Below, one piece after another: positions 23,532 to 36,984 of a stretch of 64,000 bases of DNA; within the stretch, counting starts at the first letter, position 1; the number at the start of each line of letters is the position of its first letter. Below the pieces are notes generated by a model that saw nothing but the letters and a program-made list of their open reading frames with translations, was not told the origin of the DNA and made no database searches. Source of the DNA: Gordius sp. MW1. Taxonomy: Eukaryota; Nematomorpha; Gordioida; Gordea; Gordiidae. Made by a program: the position numbers and the translations under genes. The DNA lies in NCBI GenBank assembly GCA_964036665.1, contig OZ038533.1, positions 18,410,575 through 18,474,574 on the forward strand. Reading direction: 5' to 3'.

Positions 23532-23537
23532 TTTATT
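23532..23537 (-). promoter_or_regulatory. Candidate polyadenylation signal for INTS4
   Basis: AATAAA on the - strand, 46 bp after the INTS4 stop codon. Sequence match only. Confidence 0.4.
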
Positions 23538-23582
23538 CCATAAAGAAATATATTTAGAAGATAAATACAGGAACTAATTTAA

Positions 23583-26500
23583 TTATTTATTTCCGATAGC
23601 TCTCGGTTGCACGTATAAACGTGTGGGACTGGTTAATGTTAGATATTCCATCCAATCTTCGATCCTCAACTCGTTCACTATGTGAATATTTTCCAGGGAC
23701 GAGTCTAGATGAAAAACCACGCTAAAATCCACGTTGGAGGGGTCTGTTACATAATCGTATCAATCAACAATTTCATTTTCATCTTACCAAAAACATATCA
23801 AATAATAGAGAAAAACTTTGATTTATTGATGTTTTGTAGTGTTGCAAAAACGGCTAGGTTTTGATTGGTCGACCTTTGGTTTGTGTCGACTAAACGTAAA
23901 CAAGCCAACGATTTTTTGGTCTGTTTTTCTTAGTCGCATAAATTATTTATTAGGTAAAAGGAAAATTAAGAGAGTGCGTTGCTTTTACATCAAATGAGGT
24001 TAAAAATAAGATATGATCAAACCTGTCCACGCTTTTTCGGACGCTAGGTAAACGTTAGTCTCGATCCTAAGTCGATTTTGAGCGAGCACTTTATAATGCG
24101 AAAGCGGTATATGGATATAATCGACCCGATTATCCGGATAAACCACCTAAATTGGCAATGCAAAACGGGCAATATGAAAAATATTTTTCGAACAAAAATT
24201 ATTTTTTTAATCCAAAACTTTCATTTTTAGTGTCTTATCCCTATATATACTATCAAAAATTGAGTGAACCATTGACTCTATTAAAAAATAACTTCTCTTA
24301 CTGAATTGTTTAATGCGAATTTTGCCTGTTTAAGTAGTTGTGTTTTCATAGAATTTTATATATTTTAAATATTAAGAAATTCGAAAAACAATCCTTCTAT
24401 AAAACCACGCATTAATTTCACCTTTAATTTAAGGTATTTATAAATGTTATCCATCTCGAAGGGTTCATCTTCGATTGCAGCAAATTCGGTGTCTTGCTCT
24501 TTATCATGCTTTATAATGGGTTGAAACGAGCTCGTTATAATAATTTCCGTAGCAACTGCCAAGTTAAGACCGGCCACAAATCTGCGAGGAACGTCACTCG
24601 GTTTGGCCGGAGGATTGACCACGATGCAATTTATTTTGCCGAACGTTTGTTTCGCTCTCTTTTCTACGTTGTGGCAATATTAATTGTCATGCATTAATTT
24701 TTCAATTAATGTTGTGGAAACTTATACGGTTTTTAATGGCTGTGGACTTTTATTTTGCTTTCGCATATAAACTAACTAATGACCGCTGATTGGCTTTACC
24801 CCTTTCGATCTCACCCGAGCCTAAATCATGTTATGTTTTTGTGCCTGAATCATTATTACCTTTATTCATGAATTTCTTTTGCCAACTTGTCTAGTATTTA
24901 AATCCATATTTATCGAAACAAGTTAAACAAGACATTTTTCGTCATAGCCCCCATAAATTTTATAATTATCAATATCATAATGTATAGTGTAAAATGCAGT
25001 TAAAGTTATCCTATTTGGACAAGTTGTAGATTCGCCTTTAGATGGCGATGTACTTTAGTGGCGAAAATTAATTAAGGGGTGTTATAACAAAATAGTCGAA
25101 TTTTATCATTTAAATAGTTTTAAATAGGACGGCTAGGCTAATTAAAGCCATAACTAATAATCAATTTCACATGAAAAATCATATAAATGTCAATAGTTTT
25201 CCTTTTTCATGTTGCAACCAAAATGAAACTAGTTCCTGTAATTTCTGTAACCTAGCTAATTATTTGGGAACAATAACTTACTCTAACCACTCTAGCCTAG
25301 ACCCAGCATGGCACGTGATTTCAAATATACAGGCTTATTTCTGTATTAAACAATGTATTGAAATACTAAATAGGTTAATGATGAAACTTTAATCTCAATT
25401 AGCTGTAATTCATAAAAATATTATGCTCACAACACATAAGTTAATTCAAGCCATCCATAACCTAATAATTTACAATGGCCGTGGAAGGCTTACAGAATTA
25501 AGCATTTCACGCCCGTCTATAAAAAACTGCCAAAACACAAAATTTTCACCGATAAAATTTCATGCGATTTACTTTTTTCAAGTAGATCAATAAGGAGTTG
25601 GCCCAAATCGTCGGTTGAAAATAAGTATTGATTGGCAATTATTGGATCTGTTATGAAGGTTAACAAATCGCCCCGATATTGTGGCAATTCATCTTTAAGC
25701 AGTTGAATGAAAGCGTTGGTACAATTTTTATTTTCGATTCCGTCTTTTCGCTGGCCCAGGCGGGTCCAAATGGCCAACACGTACAATTTTAAAATCCTTA
25801 ATTGTTGACGTAGGCCTTTGCTCAAGCCCCGAAATTGATAATAAGCCCGAAATATAAGGCACTTGATCTAAAATGTATAAATTGTAAACAAACCATTATA
25901 AATACAGACTAGACAGACTGCTTATCAACTTTAAATCGTTCCATTCCACCATTTTGAAATGTACACAAATATGGAAAGGACATAAGTTATAGTATTTTTA
26001 ATTAATTTAAGTGTTTTTCAAACGTAATGAAAAAAATATAGAACTAGTTAACCATCAAATACATCATTTTGAAATATATATCATTTAAAAAATTCATAAA
26101 AATAAAGATTAAAAAAATTTGTTGAATGTTAAAGCAACTAAGTGCCATCTGCATTTTATTAAATAATCATTGATTAACATTCTTTTTTATTTATTCACTA
26201 ATGGGAAAGGTAAATTCACTTTTTCTATTTTAACAATGGAGGACACTGCAGAAAGACATGGGAGATAGTTAAATTCAAAATGGATTTAGTTTAGTGGTAC
26301 ACGTTATGTTACATAAAAAAATCATTTGACATGAGCAGTCTATGGACTCTATGATTATAACGCCTCTGGTTTTTTGTAATTAAAAACAAATGCATTTATG
26401 AAAATCTATGATTCAATCTGGATAAATCAAATGATTAATGAATTCACTTTTCTCAGTTCGTTTAGTGAAATCGTTTGTTGTTGCGAAGTTGTATTCCCAT

Positions 26501-29500
26501 TCACGATACTATGCACGTGTGGTATGAGTGCGAGTCTAATTTTAAAAATAATAGCGATAAAATTGGCTGAATTCCTGATAAATTCCGATAGCCCATCGTA
26601 ACTCCCTTCGCCATCTAGAGCTAGGGTTGCCCCTTGGGTTTGAGAAAGGAGACGAGCCAATCGATCACAATCATTAATAATCGATGCATCGAATCGAATA
26701 ATTGATTCCAAAGGACTTTGAGCATTTACGGGACACTTTAACAAACGATCCCTTACGAGGTTGTCCCGTAAATGGCTCACTAACATTGTCGGTGTTTGGA
26801 CGCTCGTCCCCAAATCGACGCTAAAATACGAAAATATACTAAAGAAAGAGTCGTTAGCAAGCATATAGAGACTGCGCTAACACTACTAATTATAAAGGCA
26901 TAGATTAGATAGATTGTTCATCAACGTAAATCAGCGTACCATTTGTCCGCCATTTTAAAATGTGCACAAATAAAAGCAAAAGCTATAAATAGAGCCCTGC
27001 ACGGACCGTCCGAAGCCCGGCCCGACTAAATTTTGTTTATAAATTTAAATGTCGGGTCGGGCTCGGGTCGGGACTGAGTGAAAAATATTACGGGCTCGGG
27101 TCGGGCATAAAATAAAAAGTGTCGGGCTCGGGCCGAAGAAATTCCATTTTGCAGGGCTCTAGCTATAACGTCGAAAACTATCAAAACTATAAGCAGGCTT
27201 AGAAATATAACGCGACCAACTACTAAAAGAAGCTATGCGCACTTCGAAATAGAGGGGTCGAGGGGGGCGGACGTTGCTTTAACATTTCGAAACAAGGCTG
27301 GGTAGGTGTCTTTAAGGTACGGGTAATGTCGATCTAGCACGTAGGAGGGTAGTTGAACGTAGCAGGGCGAGTTTTCGTGATGGCAATTGAAAAGGGCGTT
27401 TAGCAGCAGGGCCAAAACGCAAACGTAAGAACGGTCTTCAGTTACGTCGGGTTCTACCGGGTCGAACTCAAAATCCCAACAAGCACTGCCTAAAACTGCT
27501 CCTAAACCTGGCCCAAGGCTGTCTCCGCTAAAGTACAGAGTTCCGTAACTGGAAGTACACAAGAGATCGGGGATCAAGGCTTGAATCAGGACCGAATGGT
27601 GTGCCCCGAAATCTCTGAAACATCTGGGGAATAAAGGATTAAATGTTAAATGATCTACACAATTTGTATTGAATACTTATTGATAAAATGATTAGGAAGG
27701 AAAAATCTTTATTTAAGCAATCTAATAAATTCAAAGGAATTCTATTGATCAATATATCATCATCTATACTTTCAGGCGACTTAACTAGTGTAATAACTGT
27801 TATGGTTGTATTTGTGTTATTTAATATAACTTGGGAATAATAATGCAAGGTCTTTTTTAGAATTCCTTTTACTGCTTCAGCCACAAAATAATTTTAAGAA
27901 ATTAAGCCGGATCTTATAGACAAGTTAATGAAAAGTGTAAGTGTAACTTAGCTTCTACCCCATATTTACAACCTTTTTGTCAAAATAAAACTTAAAGTTC
28001 AGATTCTGCTTACGCAATTTATAACCTTACAAGTGAGCAATTTAATCTGTTTAATAACTTCATCGTAAAAATTAACTCAACTACATTGTCAAATAATCAA
28101 GTTTGTTCATATTAAATTCAAAGCTCCAAAGGGGCGAGATTATAGTGGCCATTTTAAATATAATTAATACTCGCATATGGAGTAAAAATCTTGGGGGTAT
28201 TTGTTTAGGTTAAGTAGCAGATGCCGAACGAGAAGAGCTACACTGGCTACATCATTGACACGGCATTGTCCCAGCATTTTTCTTAGGGCCTCCCTAATGT
28301 CTCCAGACGAATCCTAGAGAGTTTTAAAATAAATAGGGACGGAAAATAGGAGAGGGGAAGGAAAGCAATAATCGAATGCATAGATTTAATTTTATTTCTC
28401 CTCGGTGAATATTTATAAATTAGCCATTTAAAAATAGAAAAAATATTCGTCTCCAGGTCGTTAAAAATTAAAACATAGTCTCTTTCATCGAACTATTTCC
28501 ATCGAAAAGGTTTAAAAAGTGGAACCATAAAAAGAGATTATGTTAAAAACCGCGAACTTAATAGTAGTAAAAATAAAGCCTTAAATGGGAATAAAGTGTA
28601 CAATCAAATACAGAAAATTTTAGAACAAGCCTACCCGAAGTAGGGCTTAGAAAGATTAAGAGGCCTTAGAAAAGTCTTAATGAATATTCCAAACAAAAAT
28701 ACGACACTTCCCTTGATTACAATAGATGCTTGGTGATTTTAATTCCCAAATAATATATATATCCTCCAACTGTAAATAGTTTATTATAATGTTTGAGCCT
28801 TATTCTGAAAATTCTTAGGGCTTCACGATCATACAATTAATAAGATATATAATAAAAATATACCTCGAGCGCTCCCAGGATTATTTCGACTTGATCGGTC
28901 CTAAAGGAAACCGCAGTATCACGGTCTGAGGCCGATTCTTGCCGAGCCGGCCCACCTATTTTGGCCAAGGCTTCTATAGCCTTAAGCCTAACCTCGACTA
29001 TTTCGTCGTTGAACATGTCGACCAAATAATCCACGACCTTGTTATTAAAGTCCGGACTAACGGACGACTCCGACGAGGATTCGTACATTAGCTCGCGATT
29101 TAACCGAGCCAATTCGGCCATAGATTCTATGGTGAGGGTTCTAACTAGGGAACATTCGTCTTCTAGGCCGTGGACGAAGGCCCCTGCTTCTGCACTTATC
29201 TCAGGGCACGCGTTTGTAGAGCCTAAGAAACATATATTCCGTTTTAGTTATAAATTTCTCTTTAGTTTATAGTGGGAGAATATTGGAGCAGGAATTAGAG
29301 AATATACAGCATATTAGACATGGGCGTAGCCAAGGGCTCTCTAAATCAGAAAATTTGTTGAAATTTATTGAAACTATGGCCTAAAATTACAAAAAATGAT
29401 TATTTTGCCCCTCCATAAATTATTATTGACCCCCTGTAATTCCAATGGTGGCTATGCCCATGATATTAAATCCATATACTACATAGACATTAGACTGTTA

Positions 29501-32500
29501 ATGTCATATGTTTCATGTTGGTTAAAATGTGTACTATTAAATCCACCATTTTGAATTTAACTATCACCCATGTCTTTCTGCAGTGTACCATTTTGTTAAA
29601 TCAGATCATTAGTTAATAAATAAATAAGAATGTTAATAAACGATTATTTAATAGATTGAAGATGGCGTTAAATTGTTTTAACATCACATCATCATAGTAT
29701 TTTTACTTTTATGAATTTCGTAAATGATATCTATTTTCAAATGCTGTTTTTAAAGTTCAACTAGTTCGATATTATTTTTATTACGTTTTAAAGATACTTT
29801 GATTAACCAAAAATGGCGGGAAAACGGTACACTTATTTAAAGTGATGAGCACAGTCTATCTAGTCTGTGATTACATCATAAAAAGTTACAAGCAAAGGCG
29901 TCCAAGACCAGACAAAGCCCAGGTGTTTTTAAAACACTAGTCTAAGGTACAAATCCGTAATTACCCTGTTTACAATTAAAGTTTAAGACTAAAATATATT
30001 AATTTGCAGATAAATAGTAACATTCCAATTAATAGTAATTATGATACACTAATTTACGAAATGCAAAAACTCACTTTGAGCCAAATTTTCCAAAGGTTTA
30101 TCGTCTTTAGTAACGGCAGCCCCCTGACCACTAACGTACCCTGCCATGGCTCTTTCGTGATAAGTCCTTTTCCGTCTCATGTTAGACATCAGGGTTCGCT
30201 TGTCCAAGGCTTGCTCGAGCAAAACCCGACCCTGAGTTAAAGGCCAAAGAGTTGACCCCGTCGGGATATCATTTCCATTCCCAATTTCCGTCTTAAATTA
30301 TAAATGGCCTTTATTTGTTCAACAAAAATCATAGCCTCTGCTAAAAAAAAGTATAATTAGGGTTTTTATAACAGCTGGAATTATAAAAATAAAACTTCCC
30401 TAATAACAAAATCATCTCCCATCGTTTTACGTTCGAACTCAAATAAACGCGCTGTAAATGTCAAGAAAAACTTCGATATGAAAAAAAACGATCAAAACTA
30501 ATTTGGTCGGGTTCTAAATCTTATAATATTATAATACCTCTTTAATCACATTAGGGAAAACAGGGGCTAATCAGAGACTGATCTTACCTATAAAGTCGCA
30601 ATTATTTGCAAACCTCAAAGACAATAAATAAAAAACAATAATCGAAATATGCAGTACATTATAATAATGCATAAGTTAAAAAATTTAAATTAGTTATATA
30701 TGTTTCCATTAATTACACGACCAGACTAAAACACTTAATAAAATGCAATATTCCAGAATTCATAGCACTTGTTACAATTGCATTAAAACGTTAAGGCGGG
30801 TTCCAAAATTTTTATACTATAGCATGAATTGACATAGATAAGAGCCGAACTAAAGCATTAGTTTAGGCAAGATTACGTAGGTAGAGTTCTGCAGGGCCGC
30901 CTCAGCCAGAGAGGGGTTAAAGCTTGGCAGGGACAAAAATCCTAAAAATTATCGGGCATCAGACCAGGTCAGACTTGCGCCCTAAGCCCGGCCCGAAATA
31001 AGCCCGAGACATTAAAAATACGTTTTGAATAAATATGACATTTTATACATTTAAACCAAATCATCTCCTTCCTAACCACTTACTTTTCAATCAAAATTGT
31101 AAGGTTTACTCTAATACTTCTAGAAAAACCATAGATAGTAGCTATTGAAACTATATAAATAACATAAGTCAACAGTTAACACCTTACTTTAAAAATCATT
31201 ATAAAATAACTATTTTAAATATGAATATTAGCGTTAGAAAATTAATTTAGTTCTCAGATTCTAACAAAATAAGCTGTATTCTTTATTCACCATCCTTATC
31301 CTTGACTCGCTAATTTTCAATAAAACTTAAAGCTGCTGTATGATAGTTGGTTCGGTATGCAAACAAATAAATCAGGTTTAAGGATGGTTAAATAAGCAAA
31401 AAAATCATGGCATGTCCACCCACATATAAGGTCCGCATGTAGTCAAATCTGAATCTAGCCATTACCCATTTATAAGGATCGCTATCGTGAGGAAAAGCTA
31501 GGAGTTTAACGGCCTGTGCCCTGACTTTGGATGATATGTCGTTGACCATAACACGACAAAGCTTGTAAAAAGCGTCGTCCATCAATGAAACAACAGTGAG
31601 TTGGTCAGTTGTGTTCTCTTCTTCATTTTTGTCAACGCTTTTGAGCGACGATTTTTCTCGCGAAGTCCCAATCTTTTTTGCGAAAATTTCGATTTGATTG
31701 GAAGTATCGGGACTGTTTAGGGATCGCAGAGAGAACGCGCGTATGTCACTCAAATCCAAATTGCTCGCTCCGCCGGACGAGGTGGTTCTGCAATAGGTAG
31801 AGAGGGTAAAAGGGTCTGGGGTTTGTTTGGTCGACTTTGGGTTTAGTCGACTAAACGAAACCCAGCCGTTTTTACAACACTAGGGCATATTATAGATTTT
31901 AGCTGGCTGTTAGTAAAATTAAGTTATTATATTTAAGTTATAAACATAGACTGGATAGACTGCTCATGCCATATGTTGCATATGGTTAATTGTGTGTCAA
32001 ATTTTCTTCCATTTTGAAGAGGGCAACTGATGTATTTTAACCATGTAATTTTGCCCTATAACAGTCAATTTACCTTACTCACTAGTTTATAAATTAAAAC
32101 GAACGTCAATAAATTATTATTATTATTATACAAAATATTGATGGCACTATATTAGTAAACAAACTTTAATCGCAGTTTTTACATTTTTAATTTTTATGTA
32201 TTGTGTAAATGAGATTTATTTTAAAATGCTGCTTTTGATATCCAATTCAATATTTTTTAATTTACCTTTTTAAGATTATTTAATTTGTGAAAATTACTAA
32301 TTTCTATACGATTACCACTTTACCATGTTCACATCAAAATGGTGGGAAAAAGGGTACACATTTTGTGCGTTGATGAGCAGTTTATCAAGCCTATGGTTAT
32401 AAATTAGTCAGGGTCTGTAATTGAAGCCGCCAAGAGACTAGACCCGAAGTGGACAACTAATTATGGGTTGAAGCTTAAAGAAAATGAATCGAATGAATTG

Positions 32501-34852
32501 AATAGGATGTTATTTATTGCAAACATTAAATACATTTTTTAATGATATAATGGGCCACTAAATATATTTTTGATAAATCTTTTGAAAATTTAATGTTATT
32601 GATCCTAAATATACTAGTTAATGATAAATAACTTTTTACCCTAAACCTAGACAACTAGACTTTAAAATTTTAAAGTATTTACAACTTTTACTATTAACAG
32701 ATGTTATAAAATTTTAAAAAGTAGGCTTAATAGTGTTATACTTTCCACTTTACATTCCATTTTAAGGTTAACCTGATATTATGAAATATTTGGGTTATAA
32801 AAAATTTATAATAGTTTCCCCCCGAGCTGTTTATTACACTTGGTGCTCTAAAGGACTACCTGCACCTAACCCAGTTTCGTTTAAGCTCAATAAATTATTG
32901 ATACATAAAATTATGATTTTGCTATTTTGGCTAATACTCACTTGCTAGGGTAAGTTACAGCGACCTGGTGGAGTAAAACTATAGCTGTTTGTCGTATACT
33001 CTCCACGTCATCATTCGATGCTATAGTAACGAGCTCATAAACGTGAGGCAAAAGTTTGCATTCCGTTGTTTGGTGCAATTTCAGCTAAAATAACACAACA
33101 ATAAATAAATATGAATTAAATTTAACCGATAAACATCTACACATTTAAACCATATATTTATATTGTCATTTGGTGCCTTTATAATTCTTTCAAAAAATTG
33201 AAATATATTAATAAACAAAAATATCCATCTTCTATATAATTATTAAAAGTAAAAAGTTTACAAAGATATTTTTGATTGGTATAAAATTTTTGTTTTTACA
33301 AACTGTTTATAACAGATAATGGTTTGATGCATTAAAATTAACAAATAAAAGGCAGCACTTGAAATTATTTTATATATTGAAAGATTAATAAATGTCTCTT
33401 AATCTTAGGAAAAGTAAAGATTATGTGAATAGAATGGTTGTCGTTCTTACATTGAGATATACCTAATCAAAATTATGACAATACTATTTGAATAAGATTA
33501 ACTTTATTTGAAAGTAAAGGCACAATTATTTACTGTTTTTTGGAAATGTTAAGTAAATCATTGGAAACAACCCAGATTTCAATTGAATATTACCTATTAA
33601 TACCTTTAAAAATTTATTTGGGCCCAAAACACATATAAATAATGTCATGATTAAACAAATTTAAATGCACATGAACATGGTTCAGAAATGAGTATGCATA
33701 AAAATTATTCGAATAGCAGACTAAAGGCCAAGTGTCATAAGCTTAACAATTTTTAAAAAGTCTTACCAAATTTTGTAATGCGAGATCTCGTATACGTGGT
33801 TCTTGATTGGTTGCTAAAATTATAAATGCATTTTGGATCTTTGTGCCTAAAGATTGAATGATAGTTGAGTTTGAATTAACTAGAGGGCTACTCATCACTA
33901 ATATTTTTATTAGTATATTGCTACACAATCTCGTCAAATGTACAGAAACATTGTAATCATTATTGATCCCTGATAAATTTGTAGAATCCATCTCAATATT
34001 GTTTGTATTTTGGTCATTTGGCTTATGTTTAGAATATGAAAATTTCCCTTTTGTAAGTATATTGAGCAAAAGGTAAGATGTGTTTATTAGACTATTTAAG
34101 ATTTTAGTCAAATATTCATCTACATTTTGAGATATCTTCTTATTGTGTAAACTTATCTTTACATTTTTAATAAAGCTTGATATATATATGAAAAGTTGCT
34201 CATAACTTTCTATCAGCCATTTAATAACTTCCCTTTGATCATAGACCTTATCATTTGGAGCTGTTAGATGTGCCATTTCATAGTAAAGTGTGTTCTGACA
34301 CGTATCAATTAATGAATAAATTAATTCTGCTAAATATGATTGTTGAGTTAGGCATAGCTTAAGTAATAATTTCTTCCTTTCAGGACATTCCAAATTGAAT
34401 GTTATGTTCAATTTATCAAGCAAAGTGTAAAGTTTCTTATAGTATATTATAAACTTTGAATTGCTGGGAGTGATGCTTGCAAGTAAATCCCTGATTATAT
34501 AATATATTATAAAATGAAGTAACAAATTATATTATTATTTTAATACCTAAGATTTGCAAGAATTAAAACAAGATCTGATTTTGTAAATTCCAACTTTTCT
34601 ATTTTTGCCGTTAAAGCTTCAATACTTTGAAATTTCTCTTTCAAAATTGTGTCTTTGCTAAGGTTTTCATTAATTGCAGCTTTTTTCTGGTTTTTGGGCT
34701 CATATTTAATTTTCTTTATTAATTTTAACTTCAAAGAGCCACCTTCTCTTTGTGAATCTTCCTAAACTCACATATTTAAAATCAAATATTAAAATTGCCT
34801 TTATTATTGACGTATATTCCGAAGCATTTCTTTTATGAACTGAAACACTCAT
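23583..34852 (-). CDS. INTS4: Integrator complex subunit 4 (INTS4), 14 exons
   Basis: HEAT-repeat scaffold of the Integrator cleavage module, where it holds the INTS9-INTS11 endonuclease that cleaves snRNA and promoter-proximal Pol II transcripts. Exons in coding order: 34852-34799, 34761-34547, 34490-33767, 33084-32942, 31787-31466, 30291-30075, 29222-28864, 28313-28171, 27623-27243, 26820-26448, 25867-25573, 24663-24422, 24146-24023, 23743-23583. All phases agree, giving about 1250 codons against just under 1000 in vertebrates. Family landmarks: DDAFYKLCRVMVNDISSKVR, LEQALDKRTLMSNMRRKR, AFVHGLEDE, YLVDMFNDEIVEVR, DIREAL, FVAGLNLAV, then VVYPDNRVDYIHIPL and ASEKAWT in the C-terminal beta domain. 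Much of the extra length is in the 724-bp third exon (Lys/Asn-rich). The ATG at 34852 and the 37-bp first intron (GC donor) are the weak points. The rest is firm. Confidence 0.92.
23837..23938. mobile_element. Family A MITE, truncated, in the last INTS4 intron
   Basis: TAGTGTTGCAAAAACGGCTA then GGTCGACCTTTGGTTTG and GGTCTGTTTTTCTTAGTCG. The right half is absent. Confidence 0.6.
25903..26353. mobile_element. Family B element filling most of an INTS4 intron, with TSD
   Basis: 451-bp element, TACAGACTAGACAGACTGC to GCAGTCTATGGACTCTATG. Flanks attataaa (25895-25902) and attataac (26354-26361) agree at 7 of 8. The host intron is only 580 bp (25868-26447), so most of it is this insertion. Confidence 0.82.
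26899..26989. mobile_element. Family B left-end fragment
   Basis: CATAGATTAGATAGATTGTT followed by the GTCCGCCATTTTAAAATGTG block. It is cut off where the family E element begins at 26990, and the right terminus is not found beyond it. Confidence 0.6.
26990..27161. mobile_element. Family E MITE with 8-bp TSD
   Basis: 172-bp element, TAGAGCCCTGCACGG to TTTTGCAGGGCTCTA, with GCCCGGCCCGAC and GTCGGGCTCGGG arrays just inside. Flanks gctataaa and gctataac agree at 7 of 8. Confidence 0.82.
29319..29462 (-). mobile_element. Family C MITE with 8-bp TSD
   Basis: 144-bp element, CATGGGCGTAGCCAAGGG to GGTGGCTATGCCCATG. Flanks atattaga (29311-29318) and atattaaa (29463-29470) agree at 7 of 8. Fixes the family C ends. 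Confidence 0.8.
29482..29869. mobile_element. Family B element
   Basis: CATAGACATTAGACTGTTAA at left and CACAGTCTATCTAGTCTGTG at right; contains AAAATGGCGGGAAAACGGTA. Duplication not clear. In an INTS4 intron. Confidence 0.65.
31807..31882. mobile_element. Family A, minimal copy
   Basis: About 76 bp: GGGTCTGGGGTTTGTTTGG, then TTTAGTCGACTAAAC and CCCAGCCGTTTTTACAACAC. Almost only the two termini joined. Left end approximate. Confidence 0.6.
31945..32395. mobile_element. Family B element with a perfect 8-bp TSD
   Basis: 451-bp element, CATAGACTGGATAGACTGC to GCAGTTTATCAAGCCTATG. Flanks gttataaa at 31937-31944 and 32396-32403 are identical. The same length as the copy at 25903. Confidence 0.85.
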
Positions 34853-36976
34853 AATTTTTTATTTTAATATTTATAGATCACATGTTTATAGATCTCCTTC
34901 ATGGCGTTACTATTTGCTTAGATATCAGGCAAAAGTGTGGAGGCTTTGTGTTGTGATGGTAGCAATTGCTAGTCGACGTATCTTTTAGCATTTTGTATCT
35001 AATATGAGGTCCATAAATTTTCTTCTTTTTTGAGATTATCTTCTTTAAAAATTCATATCAAATGGACGATGTTGCCTGGTGATTTCTTTACCCGGTAATA
35101 CTTTGCAAACCTATTCCGTCCTCTAGGATGTGATAGTTAAATAACCAATTATACTTTAAGTTTAGAAATTTTTGGCATAGAGAGTGGACATCTAGAAAAA
35201 CTTACATATAACCTGCATATAAAGCAGTGGAGATCTATTAAAAGGCCAAGAGGGCCAAGGCCTCTCCTTCCCTTTAAGAGGAAAATTCTGACCATTTCGT
35301 CTCCTAACTAGAATCCTGGCCGCCACCAAACAATTATTAAATATAGGTCTTTATTAGATAAATAAAAATATTATCATGTCCCAGCGGCGGAATAAAATAA
35401 AGAAAAGTTCCGCGGGAACACGATTTAAAAGGTTTGAAGGGGAATCAGATATATATTGGGAGAATTTTGGAGAATAGGGGGATATATTAAGCCTGCGGTA
35501 GGATAAACCTTGCCCCCCCTTCCAAAGGGAGACTTACTTTTACTTCTTTCTCTACATCTTCATTATACTAAAAACTAAGTAAAAATCAAGGAATAATATA
35601 ATGATCGAAATATAAAAGTTATTTATACAATATACGTATATAAAATTCACTGATGCGTGTTGATAGAAATACACATACAAACGCGTGGGGGGGGGGGGAA
35701 GTAACACACACGAAGGGAATTAAATAAAAAGGAAAAGAGGTATACCCAAGTATACCACATATGAAGTAGTAGGGCCAGGGAAGGAAAATTGTGTAGACAT
35801 AAATAAATTTACATACGAACAAAAGAGTCTTTATTCAGTTCTACGCTATGATTGTATCTATTAAAATCAGTACAAGAAATACAGCAGATGTTCTACTCGT
35901 ATAAGATTAAAAAGAAATCTCACAATCAACGAACTTGCAATTAATGTATCAAGAAGGGGGGGGGGGGGGGGGGGGGGATCCAACAATCCGTATATACGAT
36001 ATATACGACAAATATAATCAAAATTATTAGTTTGTATAAAAGTAATTCCAATATACAAGCTAGGCGATCTTATTTAATAACACAATGAAGAATAACAACC
36101 AATTGAAGAAAATTTATTTTTCTGTCCCTTTGATCCAAATAGCTAGAATCAAATATGTATGGTATAACTTTGCGATTGGGGCAAAAACAAATTTTTATAA
36201 GGAACGTCCCTTTAGGCATTCGTATAATTTTACGGAAATTGAATTTTTTTCAATATACCAGTCCGTTTTTGGCTTTGACAATTAATTTGATTATGTCGAT
36301 AGAATGACTGTCCTAGGGATATGCTCTATCAAAATTATCACACCATTATTTGATATTTTTCAATTTATATATAATGTAAAATGCAATTATTCTTACCATT
36401 TTTTAAAAAAATACTTAAATCAATGTTGTGAACGCTTCCCCCTCTCCCCTCACTCCCCCTTTCTCTGTAAGATGCCACGTGCTAGCGCAGAACAAGCATT
36501 AATGGGAACGTTGTACTGTAACCACACAATATATATTGATCTCCCCATTTTAATCGCGTTTCGAAAAACTCTTTCACATTCTATATATTTATTCCGTTTT
36601 ATTTCTAAGACAAACTCCTTACCTGCAATTAGTTATTACGTTTACTTTCCATCGATTGTAAAAATAACACTACAATTTAGATAAAACTTCTGTAAAAAAT
36701 ATCCCCACACACTTATAGTAAGTTAGTTAATTTGCCAGACAAAATGTATATGGCAAAACAACGTTAAGTATAAACAAAGGTGTGTTTGAAAATGTATTAT
36801 ATTAACTTATAATTAATGTATATGTAATTACATTAAAAATAAATTTCGGTCGTTATTCATTAATTCATCAATATCTCAACGCGCATTTAAATTGATAAGT
36901 ATTAATTAGAGACTATATACAGCGTGGTTGTTCTACTTCAATCATATCCTTTAAAAATCCTAAAACATTAGAGTCA
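34853..36976. other. Region upstream of INTS4, unassigned
   Basis: AT-rich, presumably including the INTS4 promoter next to 34852. I see no convincing exon. It contains a 12-G run (35687-35698) and a 22-G run (35956-35977). Confidence 0.4.
35956..35977 (+). repeat. Poly-G run of 22 bases
   Basis: Uninterrupted G22 in AT-rich DNA, able in principle to form G-quadruplex structure. Homopolymers of this length are also prone to length error in assemblies. Confidence 0.8.
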
Positions 36977-36984
36977 GTTAATTC

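Noticed and set aside
29039-29272. Plus-strand open frame of 77 codons
   Set aside because: Antisense shadow of the INTS4 exon 29222-28864.
35867-36058. Minus-strand frame with a poly-Pro run
   Set aside because: The Pro run is only the antisense of the G22 homopolymer; no supporting structure.
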